A DNA stretch of 64,000 nucleotides, taken from assembly GCA_963827085.1 (NCBI GenBank), contig CAWGZY010000001.1, positions 248,001 to 312,000 of the forward strand, read 5' to 3'. Within the stretch, counting starts at the first letter, position 1, and every line of letters starts with the position of its first letter. Made by a program: the position numbers and the translations under genes. Below the pieces are notes generated by a model, which saw only the letters and a program-made list of their open reading frames with translations, was not told where the DNA came from and ran no database searches. The stretch comes from JAGVPT01 sp963827085. GTDB lineage: Bacteria > Bacteroidota > Ignavibacteria > UBA10030 > UBA8401. Positions 1 to 9,102 of the stretch are shown here, piece by piece.

Positions 1-495
1 TGGGCGTATAAATATGAAGTGATCGATGCGATTCCATACAACGGCGCTCTTATGCACGACGTCGGCGTCGTCGTTTCCTACAATTCCGACAGCGACGAAC
101 TCGCGAGACGATTAAACACCGAAGCGGCAAAGGCGGTGAAGTACGGAGGTGTAAGCGAAGAAGAGGCGCTGAAGTTTGTTACGATCAACCCTGCCAAGCA
201 ATTGCGCATCGACAATCGCGTCGGCTCAATTGAAGTAGGAAAGGATGCTGACTTTGTCATCTGGAGCGGCTCACCGTTGTCGCCATACTCCGTTTGCGAG
301 CAAACGTGGATTGACGGAAGGAGATATTTCGACCGGGATGAAGACAGGGCAATGAACGCAGAGGTTCAAAAAGAACGTACTATGTTGATCCAAAAGATTC
401 TTGCGTCGAAAAAACCCGGGTCCGGAAGCGAAACCCCGGCTTTGCGCGTGAAGAAATCTATATCCGGTCAGGAAAGCGAAGGAGGTGGCCAATGA
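1..495 (+). CDS. Amidohydrolase family protein, C-terminal part (5' end outside window)
   Basis: The open frame runs from base 1 to a TGA at 493-495, so only about the last 164 residues are visible. They contain the end of the TIM-barrel with SYNSDSDELARR, which carries the Asp that completes the metal site in imidazolonepropionase-like amidohydrolases, then EALKFVTINPAK and GSIEVGKDADFVIWSG, the usual return to the small beta-sandwich domain. A charged tail of about 50 residues follows. Its stop overlaps the ATG of the next amidohydrolase in ATGA (492-495), so the two are probably translationally coupled. The substrate cannot be told from this part; homologues are periplasmic or cytoplasmic metallohydrolases. 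Family assignment is firm, specificity unknown. Confidence 0.85.
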   Translation, partial: WAYKYEVIDAIPYNGALMHDVGVVVSYNSDSDELARRLNTEAAKAVKYGGVSEEEALKFVTINPAKQLRIDNRVGSIEVGKDADFVIWSGSPLSPYSVCEQTWIDGRRYFDRDEDRAMNAEVQKERTMLIQKILASKKPGSGSETPALRVKKSISGQESEGGGQ

Positions 496-1916
496 TAAGA
501 AAAATTGGGAATACAGAATACAGAATTCAGAAGTCAGGATACAGAATACAGAAGACTGAACTCAGAAAACAGGATAGAATGTACAGTGTCGTTAAATGTT
601 CACTACTCCTTCTTTCTTGTTCATTGTTGATTGCTCATTGTTCATTGTTCGCCTCCGACCCCATTCCGGCAAAGAAGCAGGATCATCCGATAGCGTTGAT
701 CGGTGCAACGATCCATCCGGTGAGCGCCCCTGAGATTCCGAACGGAACCATTCTTTTTGATAACGGAAAGATTACCGGCATAGGGACGAACGTTTCGCTT
801 CCAGCCAATGCTGAGAAAATCGACGTCGCCGGAAAACATATTTATCCAGGGCTCATCAATGCAAACTCGACTGTTGGATTGACGGAGATAGAAGCCGTTC
901 GTGCCACGAACGATTATGCAGAAACGGGGCAGATCAATCCTAATGTGAGGAGCGAGATTGCGGTGAATCCGGAGAGTGAATTAATTCCGACACTGCGTGC
1001 AAACGGCGTGGTCGTTGCCAATGTCATGCCCCAAGGCGGGTTGATTGCAGGGCGCTCTGCGGCAATTATGATGGATGGCTGGACGCAGGAAGACGTCGTT
1101 CTGAAAGCGCCGATTGGGTTGGTCGTCAATTGGCCGGAGATGACGATTTCTCATTCGCCATGGGTACGCCAAACAGAAGAAGAGCAGAAGAAAGATCATG
1201 CAAAGCAGTTGAAAGAACTGAGCGATGCATTCGCCGACGCACGCGCATATATGGTCGCCAAGAAGGCGGAGACCGCAAAAGGAATTCCGTACCACGCGAC
1301 CGATCTCCGGTGGGAGGCGATGATCCCAGTTCTCGAAAAGAAAATTCCGGTTCTAGTCAACGCAAATGAAATACGACAGATTGAAGCGGCCGTTCAATGG
1401 GCGAAAGATGAGAACATTAAGCTTGTCATTGTCAGTGGGAGAGATTCTTGGCGCGTTGCCGATCTTCTAAAAAAGAACGATGTTCCCGTTATTGTCGGGC
1501 CGACGCTTGACGAGCCGAGTCGCGGGTGGGAGCCGTACGACGCTGCCTTCACCGTTCCGTCTAAATTGTTCGCCGCCGGGGTTCAGTTCGCGATTTCCGG
1601 TGAAGGGGAAGCGATGGCCGAACGAAACACTCCGTACCATGCGGCGATGGCGGCCGCCTACGGACTTCCAAAAGAAGAAGCACTGAAGGCGGTAACGATT
1701 TACGCTGCCAAAATTCTCGGCATCGACACGCAAACCGGTTCGCTGGAAGTCGGCAAGGACGCCACCCTTATAATAACAAACGGCGATCCGCTTGAGATTG
1801 AAACGAATGTCCAGATGGAATTCATCCAGGGGAAAAAGATTGACTTGCGGAGCCGGCACACTATTCTCTACGACAAGTACCGGGAAAAATATAAACAGCT
1901 GGGAATTTTGAAGTAG
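492..1916 (+). CDS. Amidohydrolase-like protein lacking metal-ligand histidines, exported
   Basis: 474 codons from the ATG at 492 (ATGA overlap with the preceding gene); a second possible start is Met30 (579), directly before a hydrophobic signal peptide. The fold is that of imidazolonepropionase-like amidohydrolases: KHIYPGLINANSTVG, ISGEGEAMAERN, EEALKAVTIYAAK and GSLEVGKDATLIITNG. The HxH normally following PGLID is replaced by NAN, and the usual VLVHA is VLVNA, so the canonical metal site is missing. It may be a non-catalytic partner of the preceding, apparently normal amidohydrolase. Residues 7-27 and much of the signal peptide are encoded by 7-nt-word repeats (510-578, 619-650), giving heptapeptide periodicity such as EYRIQKS-GYRIQKT and SLLIAHC. 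Family is clear; function is not. Confidence 0.8.
   Translation: MIRKIGNTEYRIQKSGYRIQKTELRKQDRMYSVVKCSLLLLSCSLLIAHCSLFASDPIPAKKQDHPIALIGATIHPVSAPEIPNGTILFDNGKITGIGTNVSLPANAEKIDVAGKHIYPGLINANSTVGLTEIEAVRATNDYAETGQINPNVRSEIAVNPESELIPTLRANGVVVANVMPQGGLIAGRSAAIMMDGWTQEDVVLKAPIGLVVNWPEMTISHSPWVRQTEEEQKKDHAKQLKELSDAFADARAYMVAKKAETAKGIPYHATDLRWEAMIPVLEKKIPVLVNANEIRQIEAAVQWAKDENIKLVIVSGRDSWRVADLLKKNDVPVIVGPTLDEPSRGWEPYDAAFTVPSKLFAAGVQFAISGEGEAMAERNTPYHAAMAAAYGLPKEEALKAVTIYAAKILGIDTQTGSLEVGKDATLIITNGDPLEIETNVQMEFIQGKKIDLRSRHTILYDKYREKYKQLGILK
510..578 (+). repeat. Heptanucleotide-word repeat, AATACAG type
   Basis: About nine consecutive 7-nt units: AATACAG, AATACAG, AATTCAG, AAGTCAG, GATACAG, AATACAG, AAGACTG, AACTCAG, AAAACAG. 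Because 7 is not a multiple of 3 the encoded peptide repeats every seven residues. It occupies the N-terminal codons of the amidohydrolase-like gene. The same word set recurs at 62037-62076. Confidence 0.85.
619..650 (+). repeat. Heptanucleotide-word repeat, CAATGAA type (minus-strand sense) inside signal peptide
   Basis: On the minus strand the units read CAATGAA, CAATGAG, CAATCAA, CAATGAA. On the plus strand they encode most of the hydrophobic core of the signal peptide (SCSLLIAHCSLF). The word type matches 30868-30922 and 62758-62788. Confidence 0.75.
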
Positions 1917-1958
1917 AAGGATCGATTGCTGCCTTTCCAAAACATGGAGAAATAAACA

Positions 1959-2642
1959 ATGAAAATCAAAGCCGTCATATTCGGAGCTACGGGCATGGTT
2001 GGAGAGGGAGTTCTCCACGAATCCCTCAACCATGTTGATGTAGAATCTGTTTTAGTTATAGGCAGGAAATCGTGCAATGTCGAACATCAAAAACTCAAAG
2101 AAATCGTTCACGCCGATTTCTTCGACTATTCAACGATAGAAGAACATCTCAAAGGCTATAATGCATGTTATTTTTGCCTCGGGGTTTCATCTGTTGGAAA
2201 GAATGAAAAAGATTATACGCGGATTACGTACGATCTGACGATGCGCGCTGCCGGCACGCTGTCCCGGCTTAATCCCGGCATGACATTTTGTTATGTGTCG
2301 GGAGCGGGGACCGACAGCACAGAGAATGGCCGCATTATGTGGGCAAGGGTAAAAGGGAAAACGGAAAATGACTTGATGAAGCTTCCGTTTAAAGCGGCGT
2401 ACGCGTTCAGGCCTGGATTTATCAAACCCATCAAAGGGCTGAAAAACGCCTACGGAGTTTCTGAAGTGCTCGGAATCTTCTACCCGGTCTTGAAGGCGCT
2501 CTTTCCAAAATACGTCTGCACACTGCACGACCTGGGACTGGCGATGATCTGCATAACGGCGACAGGGGATTCAAAAAAGATAATCGAAAATGTGGATATC
2601 GCCCGGCTCGCTCAAACTGTCTCCCGAAAATCAAACACGTAA
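1959..2642 (+). CDS. Atypical SDR / NAD(P)H-binding epimerase-like protein
   Basis: 227 residues beginning MKIKAVIFGATGMVGEG, a Rossmann GxTGxxG nucleotide-binding motif at the extreme N-terminus, followed by a short atypical SDR core (YFCLGVSSVGK, FCYVSGAGTDST, YAFRPGFIKP). Length suits the small NAD(P)H-binding family rather than full sugar epimerases (about 300 residues). GGAGAAAT lies 6-7 bases before the ATG. It follows the amidohydrolase pair by 42 bases and precedes a DUF1697 gene by 5 bases, so it is probably co-transcribed. The substrate is unknown. Confidence 0.82.
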   Translation: MKIKAVIFGATGMVGEGVLHESLNHVDVESVLVIGRKSCNVEHQKLKEIVHADFFDYSTIEEHLKGYNACYFCLGVSSVGKNEKDYTRITYDLTMRAAGTLSRLNPGMTFCYVSGAGTDSTENGRIMWARVKGKTENDLMKLPFKAAYAFRPGFIKPIKGLKNAYGVSEVLGIFYPVLKALFPKYVCTLHDLGLAMICITATGDSKKIIENVDIARLAQTVSRKSNT

Positions 2643-2647
2643 GCGGA

Positions 2648-3202
2648 ATGGCCATTTATATTGCACTGCTGCGCGGAATAAACGTCAGCGGACAAAAGAT
2701 CATAAAAATGGAAGACTTGAAAAAGGCTTTCGAATCGCTGCACTATGAACACGTAACGACGTATATCCAAAGCGGGAATGTCGTCTTTAGTTCTGTTGAA
2801 AGAAGTACAGAACACCTCCGGATGCAAATAGAGGACACAGTGTTAAAAATTTTTGGCCATGAAGTTCCGGTTATTATAAAGACAACGAAGGAGATCGAAA
2901 AAGTTATAAAACGGAATCCGTTTAAGAAAATTAAAACACAAAAGGGTGAAAAGCTCCATATCTCTTTTCTGTCCGGAAAGCCGGATAAAGCTGCGGCTGA
3001 AAATTTGGCTGCTGTAAAAAATGACGTTGACGAGATTCGCCTATCAGGAAGTGAAGTGTACATTCTCTGTCGAAATGGCTACGGCCAGACTCTTTTCTCA
3101 AACACCTTTATCGAAAAGAAACTCGCGATTGCTTCAACGACAAGAAATTGGGATACAGTACAAAAGCTTCTGAGTCTCGCCAATACTGTCACCGACGCCT
3201 AA
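2648..3202 (+). CDS. DUF1697 family protein
   Basis: 184 residues starting MAIYIALLRGINVSGQ, with MEDLKKAFESL and TTYIQSGNVVFSS, the diagnostic N-terminal half of DUF1697. Family members are small cytoplasmic proteins of about 180 residues without established function. It starts 5 bases after the upstream stop. No signal peptide or membrane segment is seen. Confidence 0.9.
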   Translation: MAIYIALLRGINVSGQKIIKMEDLKKAFESLHYEHVTTYIQSGNVVFSSVERSTEHLRMQIEDTVLKIFGHEVPVIIKTTKEIEKVIKRNPFKKIKTQKGEKLHISFLSGKPDKAAAENLAAVKNDVDEIRLSGSEVYILCRNGYGQTLFSNTFIEKKLAIASTTRNWDTVQKLLSLANTVTDA

Positions 3203-3278
3203 AGGATAAAACAAAGAAAAGACGCTCCCAATCTCCACGAAATTTATTTTGGAAATTGCCGTCAACATAAAATAATCT

Positions 3279-4946
3279 ATGGATCGAAGGCATTTTATAC
3301 GTCTTTCTGGGACTGCATTATCCGGCTTATTATTTGTGAAAAGAATGCGTGCTGCAGGCGCATCGGTTGAAACGGTGCACATTCCGGAAAAAGTCTTTGT
3401 ACGGCTTGATGATGGTTTACACGAATTGACTGCGTCGGGGGAAGAGGCGTGGTCATACAAGGATATTTCTGTATATCTCAAGCGTTTGGATGATGCTTTG
3501 TCTGTGAGCGTACAATCTCCAAAGGATTTACTTCATCAGGTGCTATTGCAATGGGCATATCCGGTGAACAGCGGTGCAACAATTTTAGGCGACCACTGGG
3601 AAAGAACCTACGGCGATGTGTTTTTTCAAGCACCATCATTTGAAAGAAAAATGCCCTGGTATTTTATTCAACACGACGAAGAGAACGCTGTGTGTTTTGG
3701 TGTGAGGACAGGGTGCCATGCCATTTGCTATTGGCAAGCGGGGGATGGGATAATGCAGCTCACCATGGAGACTCGGAGTGCCGGCATCGGTGTTCAACTT
3801 GGCGACCGGGTGTTGAACTGCGCAGACATCATCGGTACAAAAACATCGGGAGATGAAAATACTTTTGCGACAGCACAGCGGTTTTGCAGTATGATGTGCG
3901 AGAAGCCGCGTCTCCCAAAACTTCCGGTGTACGGCATCAACGATTGGTATTTTGCGTACGGTAACAATTCGTCCGATCTCATTTTACAGCACACCTCGCT
4001 GCTGGCGAACCTGGCAACGGATGCCGGTAACCCACCTTTCTCCGTCATCGATGCAGGGTGGGCTTCCTATTCTCCGCTTCTCCCCGGCGATTGCTGCTGG
4101 CAGGATGATTTCGCGCGGCCGAATGATAAGTTTAAAGACATGCAGAAACTGGCGAACGACATCAAGAAGCTTGGAATGCGTCCCGCGCTATGGACAAGGC
4201 CTTTGTGCGCACCGCACGATGCACCGCAGCAGTTGCTGCTGCCATCGATTCCCGGCAGAGATAATCCTAAAAATCCGGTGCTCGATCCTTCGATTGAAGA
4301 GAACCTGGCACACGTCCAGCGCAACATCTCCATATACAATCAATGGGGTTACGAAATGGTGAAACACGATTTCACCACATTCGATATCACGGGAAAATGG
4401 GGCTTCGAGATGATTGATAGTATAACAGCATCAGGATGGCACTTCCATGACAACACAAAAACGACTGCGGAGATTATTTTGCATCTGTATCAATCGATAC
4501 GTGAAGCGGCGGGCGAAATGTATCTCATCGGGTGTAACACGGTGAGCCATCTATCGGCGGGTATTTTCGAACTCAACCGTGTTGGCGACGATACCAGCGG
4601 AAAGGAATGGGATCGTACGCGCAAGATGGGAGTGAACACGCTTGGCTTTCGAATGATACAGCATAATCATTTTTATGCCGCTGACGGCGATTGTGTCGGC
4701 TTAACCAATGACGTGCCGTGGGCTAAAAACAAACAATGGATGCAGCTGTTGGCAGAAAGCAGCGCACCGCTGTTCATCTCTGCGCAGCCGGATGCGCTCG
4801 GCGAAGAACAAAGAGAGTTTATCAAGTATTGTTTTTCTACAGCGGCGAAACCAATGCCTGCGGCTGAACCTCTCGACTGGTTGACAAACCAGTGGCCGGC
4901 AAAATGGAGACTGAATGGAAACGTGAGAACGTTCGACTGGAGTTAA
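3279..4946 (+). CDS. Tat-exported GH36/melibiase-like glycoside hydrolase
   Basis: 555 residues. The N-terminus MDRRHFIRLSGTALSG is a twin-arginine (Tat) signal, so the enzyme folds before export. The core follows GH36-like alpha-galactosidases: VIDAGW near residue 257, a barrel strand with RPALWTRPL (301-309), KHDFTT with the probable nucleophile Asp364 and RVGDD (434-438) with a candidate acid/base Asp. The C-terminal beta-sandwich looks shorter than in classical alpha-galactosidases. ATG at 3279 follows a 76-base gap. The gene stands alone, followed by a repeat-rich gap of 739 bases. Family placement is good; substrate (alpha-galactoside or another sugar) is inference. Confidence 0.75.
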   Translation: MDRRHFIRLSGTALSGLLFVKRMRAAGASVETVHIPEKVFVRLDDGLHELTASGEEAWSYKDISVYLKRLDDALSVSVQSPKDLLHQVLLQWAYPVNSGATILGDHWERTYGDVFFQAPSFERKMPWYFIQHDEENAVCFGVRTGCHAICYWQAGDGIMQLTMETRSAGIGVQLGDRVLNCADIIGTKTSGDENTFATAQRFCSMMCEKPRLPKLPVYGINDWYFAYGNNSSDLILQHTSLLANLATDAGNPPFSVIDAGWASYSPLLPGDCCWQDDFARPNDKFKDMQKLANDIKKLGMRPALWTRPLCAPHDAPQQLLLPSIPGRDNPKNPVLDPSIEENLAHVQRNISIYNQWGYEMVKHDFTTFDITGKWGFEMIDSITASGWHFHDNTKTTAEIILHLYQSIREAAGEMYLIGCNTVSHLSAGIFELNRVGDDTSGKEWDRTRKMGVNTLGFRMIQHNHFYAADGDCVGLTNDVPWAKNKQWMQLLAESSAPLFISAQPDALGEEQREFIKYCFSTAAKPMPAAEPLDWLTNQWPAKWRLNGNVRTFDWS

Positions 4947-4956
4947 TTGTACGCGC

Positions 4957-5198
4957 TAGCAGGTTGCTGAAAAACACTTTTATGAGCCACTAAGTCACTA
5001 GGGCACGAAAATAATTTTAAGCAAATCGCTATTTCAATCGTCGATGATATTGGCGACAGTATTTTTTTCACTTTAATTTCTTAGTGACGTTGTGTCTTCT
5101 GCCGACCCGAAGGGTTCCTTTGGAAAGGCATCTCCCAGCGGAATCGCTTCGCGAACTTCGTGAGTGGCAAGTCTCATGTATTTTTTATCACCCTGCTA
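4957..5198. mobile_element. MITE-like element with TAGCAGG terminal inverted repeats
   Basis: The left end TAGCAGGTTGCTGAAAAA is mirrored by the right end, which reads TAGCAGGGTGATAAAAAA on the minus strand. Between them are a GCCACTAAGTCACTAGGG / CTTAGTGAC inverted pair and a module (about 5096-5172) shared with 36705-36757: TCTGCC, GGCATCTCCCA(G/A)CGGAATCGCTTCGCGAAC and GAGTGGCAA. No coding capacity. No clear target-site duplication was seen. Confidence 0.6.
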
Positions 5199-5383
5199 AT
5201 GTCATTCCAATAAATAATCTTGAATTTCGCCGTCAAGTGTATTGTTGTTCTTTATCCTCATAACTTATTGGCGTGCTTGGCGCTTTGGAGGTAAAAAAAA
5301 TGCGAGATTATTCAATTCAAACGACGCGTGCAACGATAAGCTTATGCTTTGAAGCTGCCGTAATCTGCGCATTCTCATATTTC

Positions 5384-5541
5384 TCTTGATTCCCACTTTA
5401 CAACTCGGTAACTTGACGACGTGTAACGGCACCAAATCTAAGCACGATCTATTCTCGGGGATACTGGTGGGAACAAAAAAGCAGAATTAGAAACGAAACC
5501 TCTTGATTTCCACTTTGCGGGATGAAAGAGGTTTTAGTGTT
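5384..5541. repeat. ~158-bp dispersed repeat, copy 1
   Basis: Aligns along its length with 13818-13971. Shared blocks: CTTGATTCCNACTTT(A/G)CAACTCG, GGTGGGAACAA, GCGAAACCTCT or ACGAAACCTCT, and GGATGAAAGAGGTTTT. Internal direct repeats (TCTTGATTCCCACTTT at 5384, TCTTGATTTCCACTTT at 5502) bracket the element, and AAACCTCTT (5496-5504) pairs exactly with AAGAGGTTT (5526-5534). No protein is plausible on either strand. Confidence 0.7.
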
Positions 5542-5685
5542 TCTGGGAGATGTAGTCGGTGCAGCGTAAGGGGATATAGATGGAGTAGAAAGAGGATAAA
5601 CCGAATGAGTATTTAATTGCTGGCATCTCATTTTTCTTCTTTGCCAGTTGTGTTCACTCCACTCGGTTTCACATCATGTAATCGT

Positions 5686-6894
5686 ATGAGACAAAACGGC
5701 GTTTTGGTCATAATTATCTTCCTGAGTTTAGTTGGTTGTTCTCCAAAAGAACGGATCGCGGACCCAAGCAGCAGCGGGCCCAGTCTGAACGATTATCTTC
5801 CCCTGAAAGCGGGGAACGCATGGACATATTCCAGCTTCACCGTTAATACGGGCGGATTGGGCGATACATCGGTATCCAGTCCGGTTGTACTCTCCGTCTT
5901 TGAAACGAATGTCGTTGTCGGCGGCCAGCCGAATGCGTTCATCGTGCGGAGTGATAATGAACAAGGGCACGTATCGTATCTGGCGTTCAATATCAGCGGG
6001 AACACACTGTGGAGCTATTTAGGAACCGGCGCCACCTTCGGAGTAGAGGATAATTTCATCTTGTGGACTCCGGGAGGAAGCGGGGGTGCGCTTGTCGGAG
6101 TGAACCAGACTCAGAAATATTATGTCTCGGACCAATCAGGAACTTCGACATCGTTTTTCATTCTGCGTTCGCCGGATTCCTCTATCGCCCTTGCAATGAT
6201 GGCGTCGCCGGACACGGTGAAGATTAAAGGTGTCTCTGCGGGCGAAACGGCATTCACTTTACAAAGAACAGGCGGTACGGCGGCCGACACAATGACCGTT
6301 CTGATTGGAGTAAGCAGCAATCTCCCTTCGTCTTTAACTTCGCCGCTTCCGCCGTGGATCCCGCTCTGGCAATTGACAACCTCTTCTTCTGACCAAACCA
6401 TTTTTTCCTTAGACACAACGTACTCCTTCAAGTGCATCACTAATCACGCAGAATGCAGAGACGAGTTGCGTTACCTGTTCACGAACCGTTTTGTCGGCAG
6501 CGAAGTTCTTTCCGCATTGAGTATGCCCCTCAACTGCGACAGATATGAAATGAGGATAACCGTTACTGAAACGGTTACGTACACTGACACAATTAAAACC
6601 AGCGTCCTCTTTTCGGGTCTTTCGACGTACTACACTATCGATGCGTGGCTTGCCAAAGGAGTCGGGTTTGTCAAAGGGAGCGTGAATGGAAACTCGCTTT
6701 CACCTGCCGCTTCGATGGGCGGGTCTCTCGATTCGAACGGCGTTTTGCATGGATATTACATTTCGCCCCGCGTAGTGTACGCGGCGATACCGACTTCGCC
6801 CGCTTCGTATGGGCAATTTTTTCACGTCGACGACGCACCGCTGAGCGCCAGTACCGTATACAACGAATTCATCCTTGTGCGGAAAAATTTTTGA
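5686..6894 (+). CDS. Predicted lipoprotein
   Basis: 402 residues from the ATG at 5686, chosen because it gives a compact lipoprotein signal MRQNGVLVIIIFLSLVGCSP with lipobox LVGC; the frame is open upstream but that part has no signal-like character. The mature part is a beta-rich, Thr/Ser/Gly-rich protein beginning NDYLPLKAGNAWTYSS, a pattern often seen in Bacteroidota-type surface lipoproteins. Eight bases separate its stop from the ATG of a TonB-dependent receptor, so the two probably work together as an outer-membrane pair. No enzymatic motif was recognised. Confidence 0.75.
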   Translation: MRQNGVLVIIIFLSLVGCSPKERIADPSSSGPSLNDYLPLKAGNAWTYSSFTVNTGGLGDTSVSSPVVLSVFETNVVVGGQPNAFIVRSDNEQGHVSYLAFNISGNTLWSYLGTGATFGVEDNFILWTPGGSGGALVGVNQTQKYYVSDQSGTSTSFFILRSPDSSIALAMMASPDTVKIKGVSAGETAFTLQRTGGTAADTMTVLIGVSSNLPSSLTSPLPPWIPLWQLTTSSSDQTIFSLDTTYSFKCITNHAECRDELRYLFTNRFVGSEVLSALSMPLNCDRYEMRITVTETVTYTDTIKTSVLFSGLSTYYTIDAWLAKGVGFVKGSVNGNSLSPAASMGGSLDSNGVLHGYYISPRVVYAAIPTSPASYGQFFHVDDAPLSASTVYNEFILVRKNF

Positions 6895-6902
6895 TAGAAC
6901 TC

Positions 6903-9020
6903 ATGCATCGAGGCGATGTTCCGAGATTTGCCTGTGTTTACTTCGCCCTGACGATTGTCCTTTTGCTGACATGTACGAAACCGGGTCTCTGCCAGAACGC
7001 AGTGAAAGATTCTGTCGCTGTGCAGTTTGACACCGTGGAAGTTTCGGGCCAGATGACAGATAAGCCGGTATCGAGTAGAACTTTTTCTTCGGAAGATATC
7101 AAAACAACGCCAGGTTCGATAGGCGATCCAATGCGAACTCTTGATGTATCAGCTCAAGTAGTATCAAACTCAGACCTGCAGGCAATCCCGATCATCGGAG
7201 GTGATGAGGCGGACGGCATTCTCACTCTCATGGATGGATTTCCGATTACCTATCCGTACCGGATGTTGGGAAGTTTTTCTTTGTTCAATCCCCTTACGAC
7301 AAAGCGGATCGAGCTTCTCACTGCAGGCTACCCCGTATCGTACGGCGGCTACGCGCCGACGGCAATTCGGGTCGACTCGAAGTCTGAGTACAGCGACCGT
7401 CCGAACATCGAGGCGGATGCCAGCATGTTTGTTTCGTCCGTTCTTGCGCAGATTCCGGTTTCAGACAGCCTGCGGTGGTCGGCAAGGATCGCCGCTCGCT
7501 CCTCGAATATCGGAATGGCAGCAGGTGTATTGTCCGGTTCCGATCGTGAACGACTGCAATCCTTCATGCCGAACCTGAAAGATGTTCAAGTCTTTTCGAG
7601 TGAAATTCCGTCAACCAGCCTTTATACGTTCCAGGAAGGACTGCTGAGTCAGGAACATGGTTCGCTGACAAGTACCGACAGAACATTTGATTATTCATGG
7701 CAGAAAGAGTTTGCCGGAGCGGCCCTGATGACTTCTTCAGATGTGTTCTCATCGGAACATCGTCTTTCGTGGACACACGATAACGTTTCACTTTCGACCT
7801 TGCTGCCCATCGCGTACATTGAAAACGGGCGGTTCGGCATTAATTCTGAATTCTCGACGTTACGATTGCAGGATCAGTTTCAATATCCGATCCAGGCGGC
7901 TTTGAATCTCACGGCCGGGTCCGAGATTCTCTATTCCGTATCCGATGTCGGATTTCAGACTTTTAGTACATGGTTGAATGACAATTCGCCGTTGCAATCG
8001 TCGTTCGCGGACGTTTCGGTTTTTTCCGACCTTCATTGGATGTTCACTGAAAATGCAACTGCGACGATTGGCGTTCGCGAAACGTACTTTGGATTCGTTC
8101 GACAGGCCGGGTTCGAGCCGCGCGGTACTTTCGTTTACAATCTCGGCAATCGAGCGGCCATCAAACTTTCTCTCGGTCAATATCTCCAGGCTCCTTCTGA
8201 TTTCGAGATTCTTCACGGCATCCTTATGTTTCTTGCCGAGCCTGATCAAACACCGCTGATGATGCTGATGAGCGAGCATCGGAACAGTCTTCGGCCGGAA
8301 ACGCATAACCTCGCCGCTCTCGATGCCGCGACACCGGTTTTCCAGGGGGAATCAACAGTCGTTGATGCTGGCGTGAGCGCATACTACAAAGAAACGCAAT
8401 CGCTTATTATGCCTGCACGGTACCCGGATGTTTTCACACCGCTGGACACAATGTCATTTGAGCCCCTGCAGGCCTTCCAGGGCATCAACTGGGGATTGGG
8501 CTTCTCTTCCGATGTGAAACTTGTTCCGCTCAACCTCTCTCTCACCGCTTCATTGTTTAGCCATCACAGTCGTATCGTTGATACCCGCACCGGGGAAGAA
8601 TACTACACAATAGGGGACAAGCCCATCGTGGCCAAGCTCTATGTACAATTTGCGCCGCCGGGATGGGTGGTGAGTTTGCTGTACCAATACTCGACCGGCG
8701 CTCCCACGACCGATGAATATTTTCTCAAAGCGAGCAATCTTTTCGGGCAGGATATTTATCTTCCGATCTGGGAAAAACTCAACTCCAGCAGAGTTCCCGA
8801 TTATCACCGCCTTGATGTGACAGTGGCTAAAAACTGGCACGGCGCTCATTGGAGTATCGAAGTCATTGGGAGTGTGCTTAACCTTCTCGGAAACAGAAAT
8901 ATCTCAAGCTACGAGTACACTTTTTCAGCCGATGCCGAGGGGTATGTGCAAAAGACGCCCGTATTGAATACGCTTCCATTTGTGCCAAACATTGAATTAC
9001 ACTGCGGGTATTCACCGTGA
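6903..9020 (+). CDS. TonB-dependent receptor (plug and barrel)
   Basis: 705 residues from the ATG at 6903, just after the lipoprotein stop; this start gives a signal peptide (FALTIVLLLTCTKPGLCQ). The plug region has VQFDTVEVSGQ, then DGFPITYPYRMLGSFSLFNP and GGYAPTAIRV, typical of the TonB plug, followed by alternating hydrophobic strands of a beta-barrel of about 500 residues. There is no carboxypeptidase-regulatory domain, unlike the receptor at 10732. Location: outer membrane. The ligand is unknown; the lipoprotein upstream could be its surface partner. Confidence 0.85.
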   Translation: MHRGDVPRFACVYFALTIVLLLTCTKPGLCQNAVKDSVAVQFDTVEVSGQMTDKPVSSRTFSSEDIKTTPGSIGDPMRTLDVSAQVVSNSDLQAIPIIGGDEADGILTLMDGFPITYPYRMLGSFSLFNPLTTKRIELLTAGYPVSYGGYAPTAIRVDSKSEYSDRPNIEADASMFVSSVLAQIPVSDSLRWSARIAARSSNIGMAAGVLSGSDRERLQSFMPNLKDVQVFSSEIPSTSLYTFQEGLLSQEHGSLTSTDRTFDYSWQKEFAGAALMTSSDVFSSEHRLSWTHDNVSLSTLLPIAYIENGRFGINSEFSTLRLQDQFQYPIQAALNLTAGSEILYSVSDVGFQTFSTWLNDNSPLQSSFADVSVFSDLHWMFTENATATIGVRETYFGFVRQAGFEPRGTFVYNLGNRAAIKLSLGQYLQAPSDFEILHGILMFLAEPDQTPLMMLMSEHRNSLRPETHNLAALDAATPVFQGESTVVDAGVSAYYKETQSLIMPARYPDVFTPLDTMSFEPLQAFQGINWGLGFSSDVKLVPLNLSLTASLFSHHSRIVDTRTGEEYYTIGDKPIVAKLYVQFAPPGWVVSLLYQYSTGAPTTDEYFLKASNLFGQDIYLPIWEKLNSSRVPDYHRLDVTVAKNWHGAHWSIEVIGSVLNLLGNRNISSYEYTFSADAEGYVQKTPVLNTLPFVPNIELHCGYSP

Positions 9021-9102
9021 AATTTTATATTCGAACTTGACAGACGTTGCTACGGTTATTTTAAATTTGCAGATCACTGAGAAAACAAAGGAGTAATAAA
9101 TC

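Larger units (their letters stand above)
4947..5685. other. Repeat-rich non-coding gap
   Basis: No credible gene. The gap holds an inverted-repeat-bounded element (4957-5198), about 185 bases without recognisable features, and one copy of a 155-160 bp dispersed repeat with a hairpin (5384-5541). The long frame upstream of the lipoprotein start at 5686 is only a non-coding extension. Confidence 0.6.

Noticed and set aside
5449..5631. Minus-strand frame within the dispersed repeat, with a similar frame at 13842-14033
   Set aside because: Peptide similarity between the two comes only from the repeated DNA; no ribosome sites, and reading frames are not otherwise conserved.
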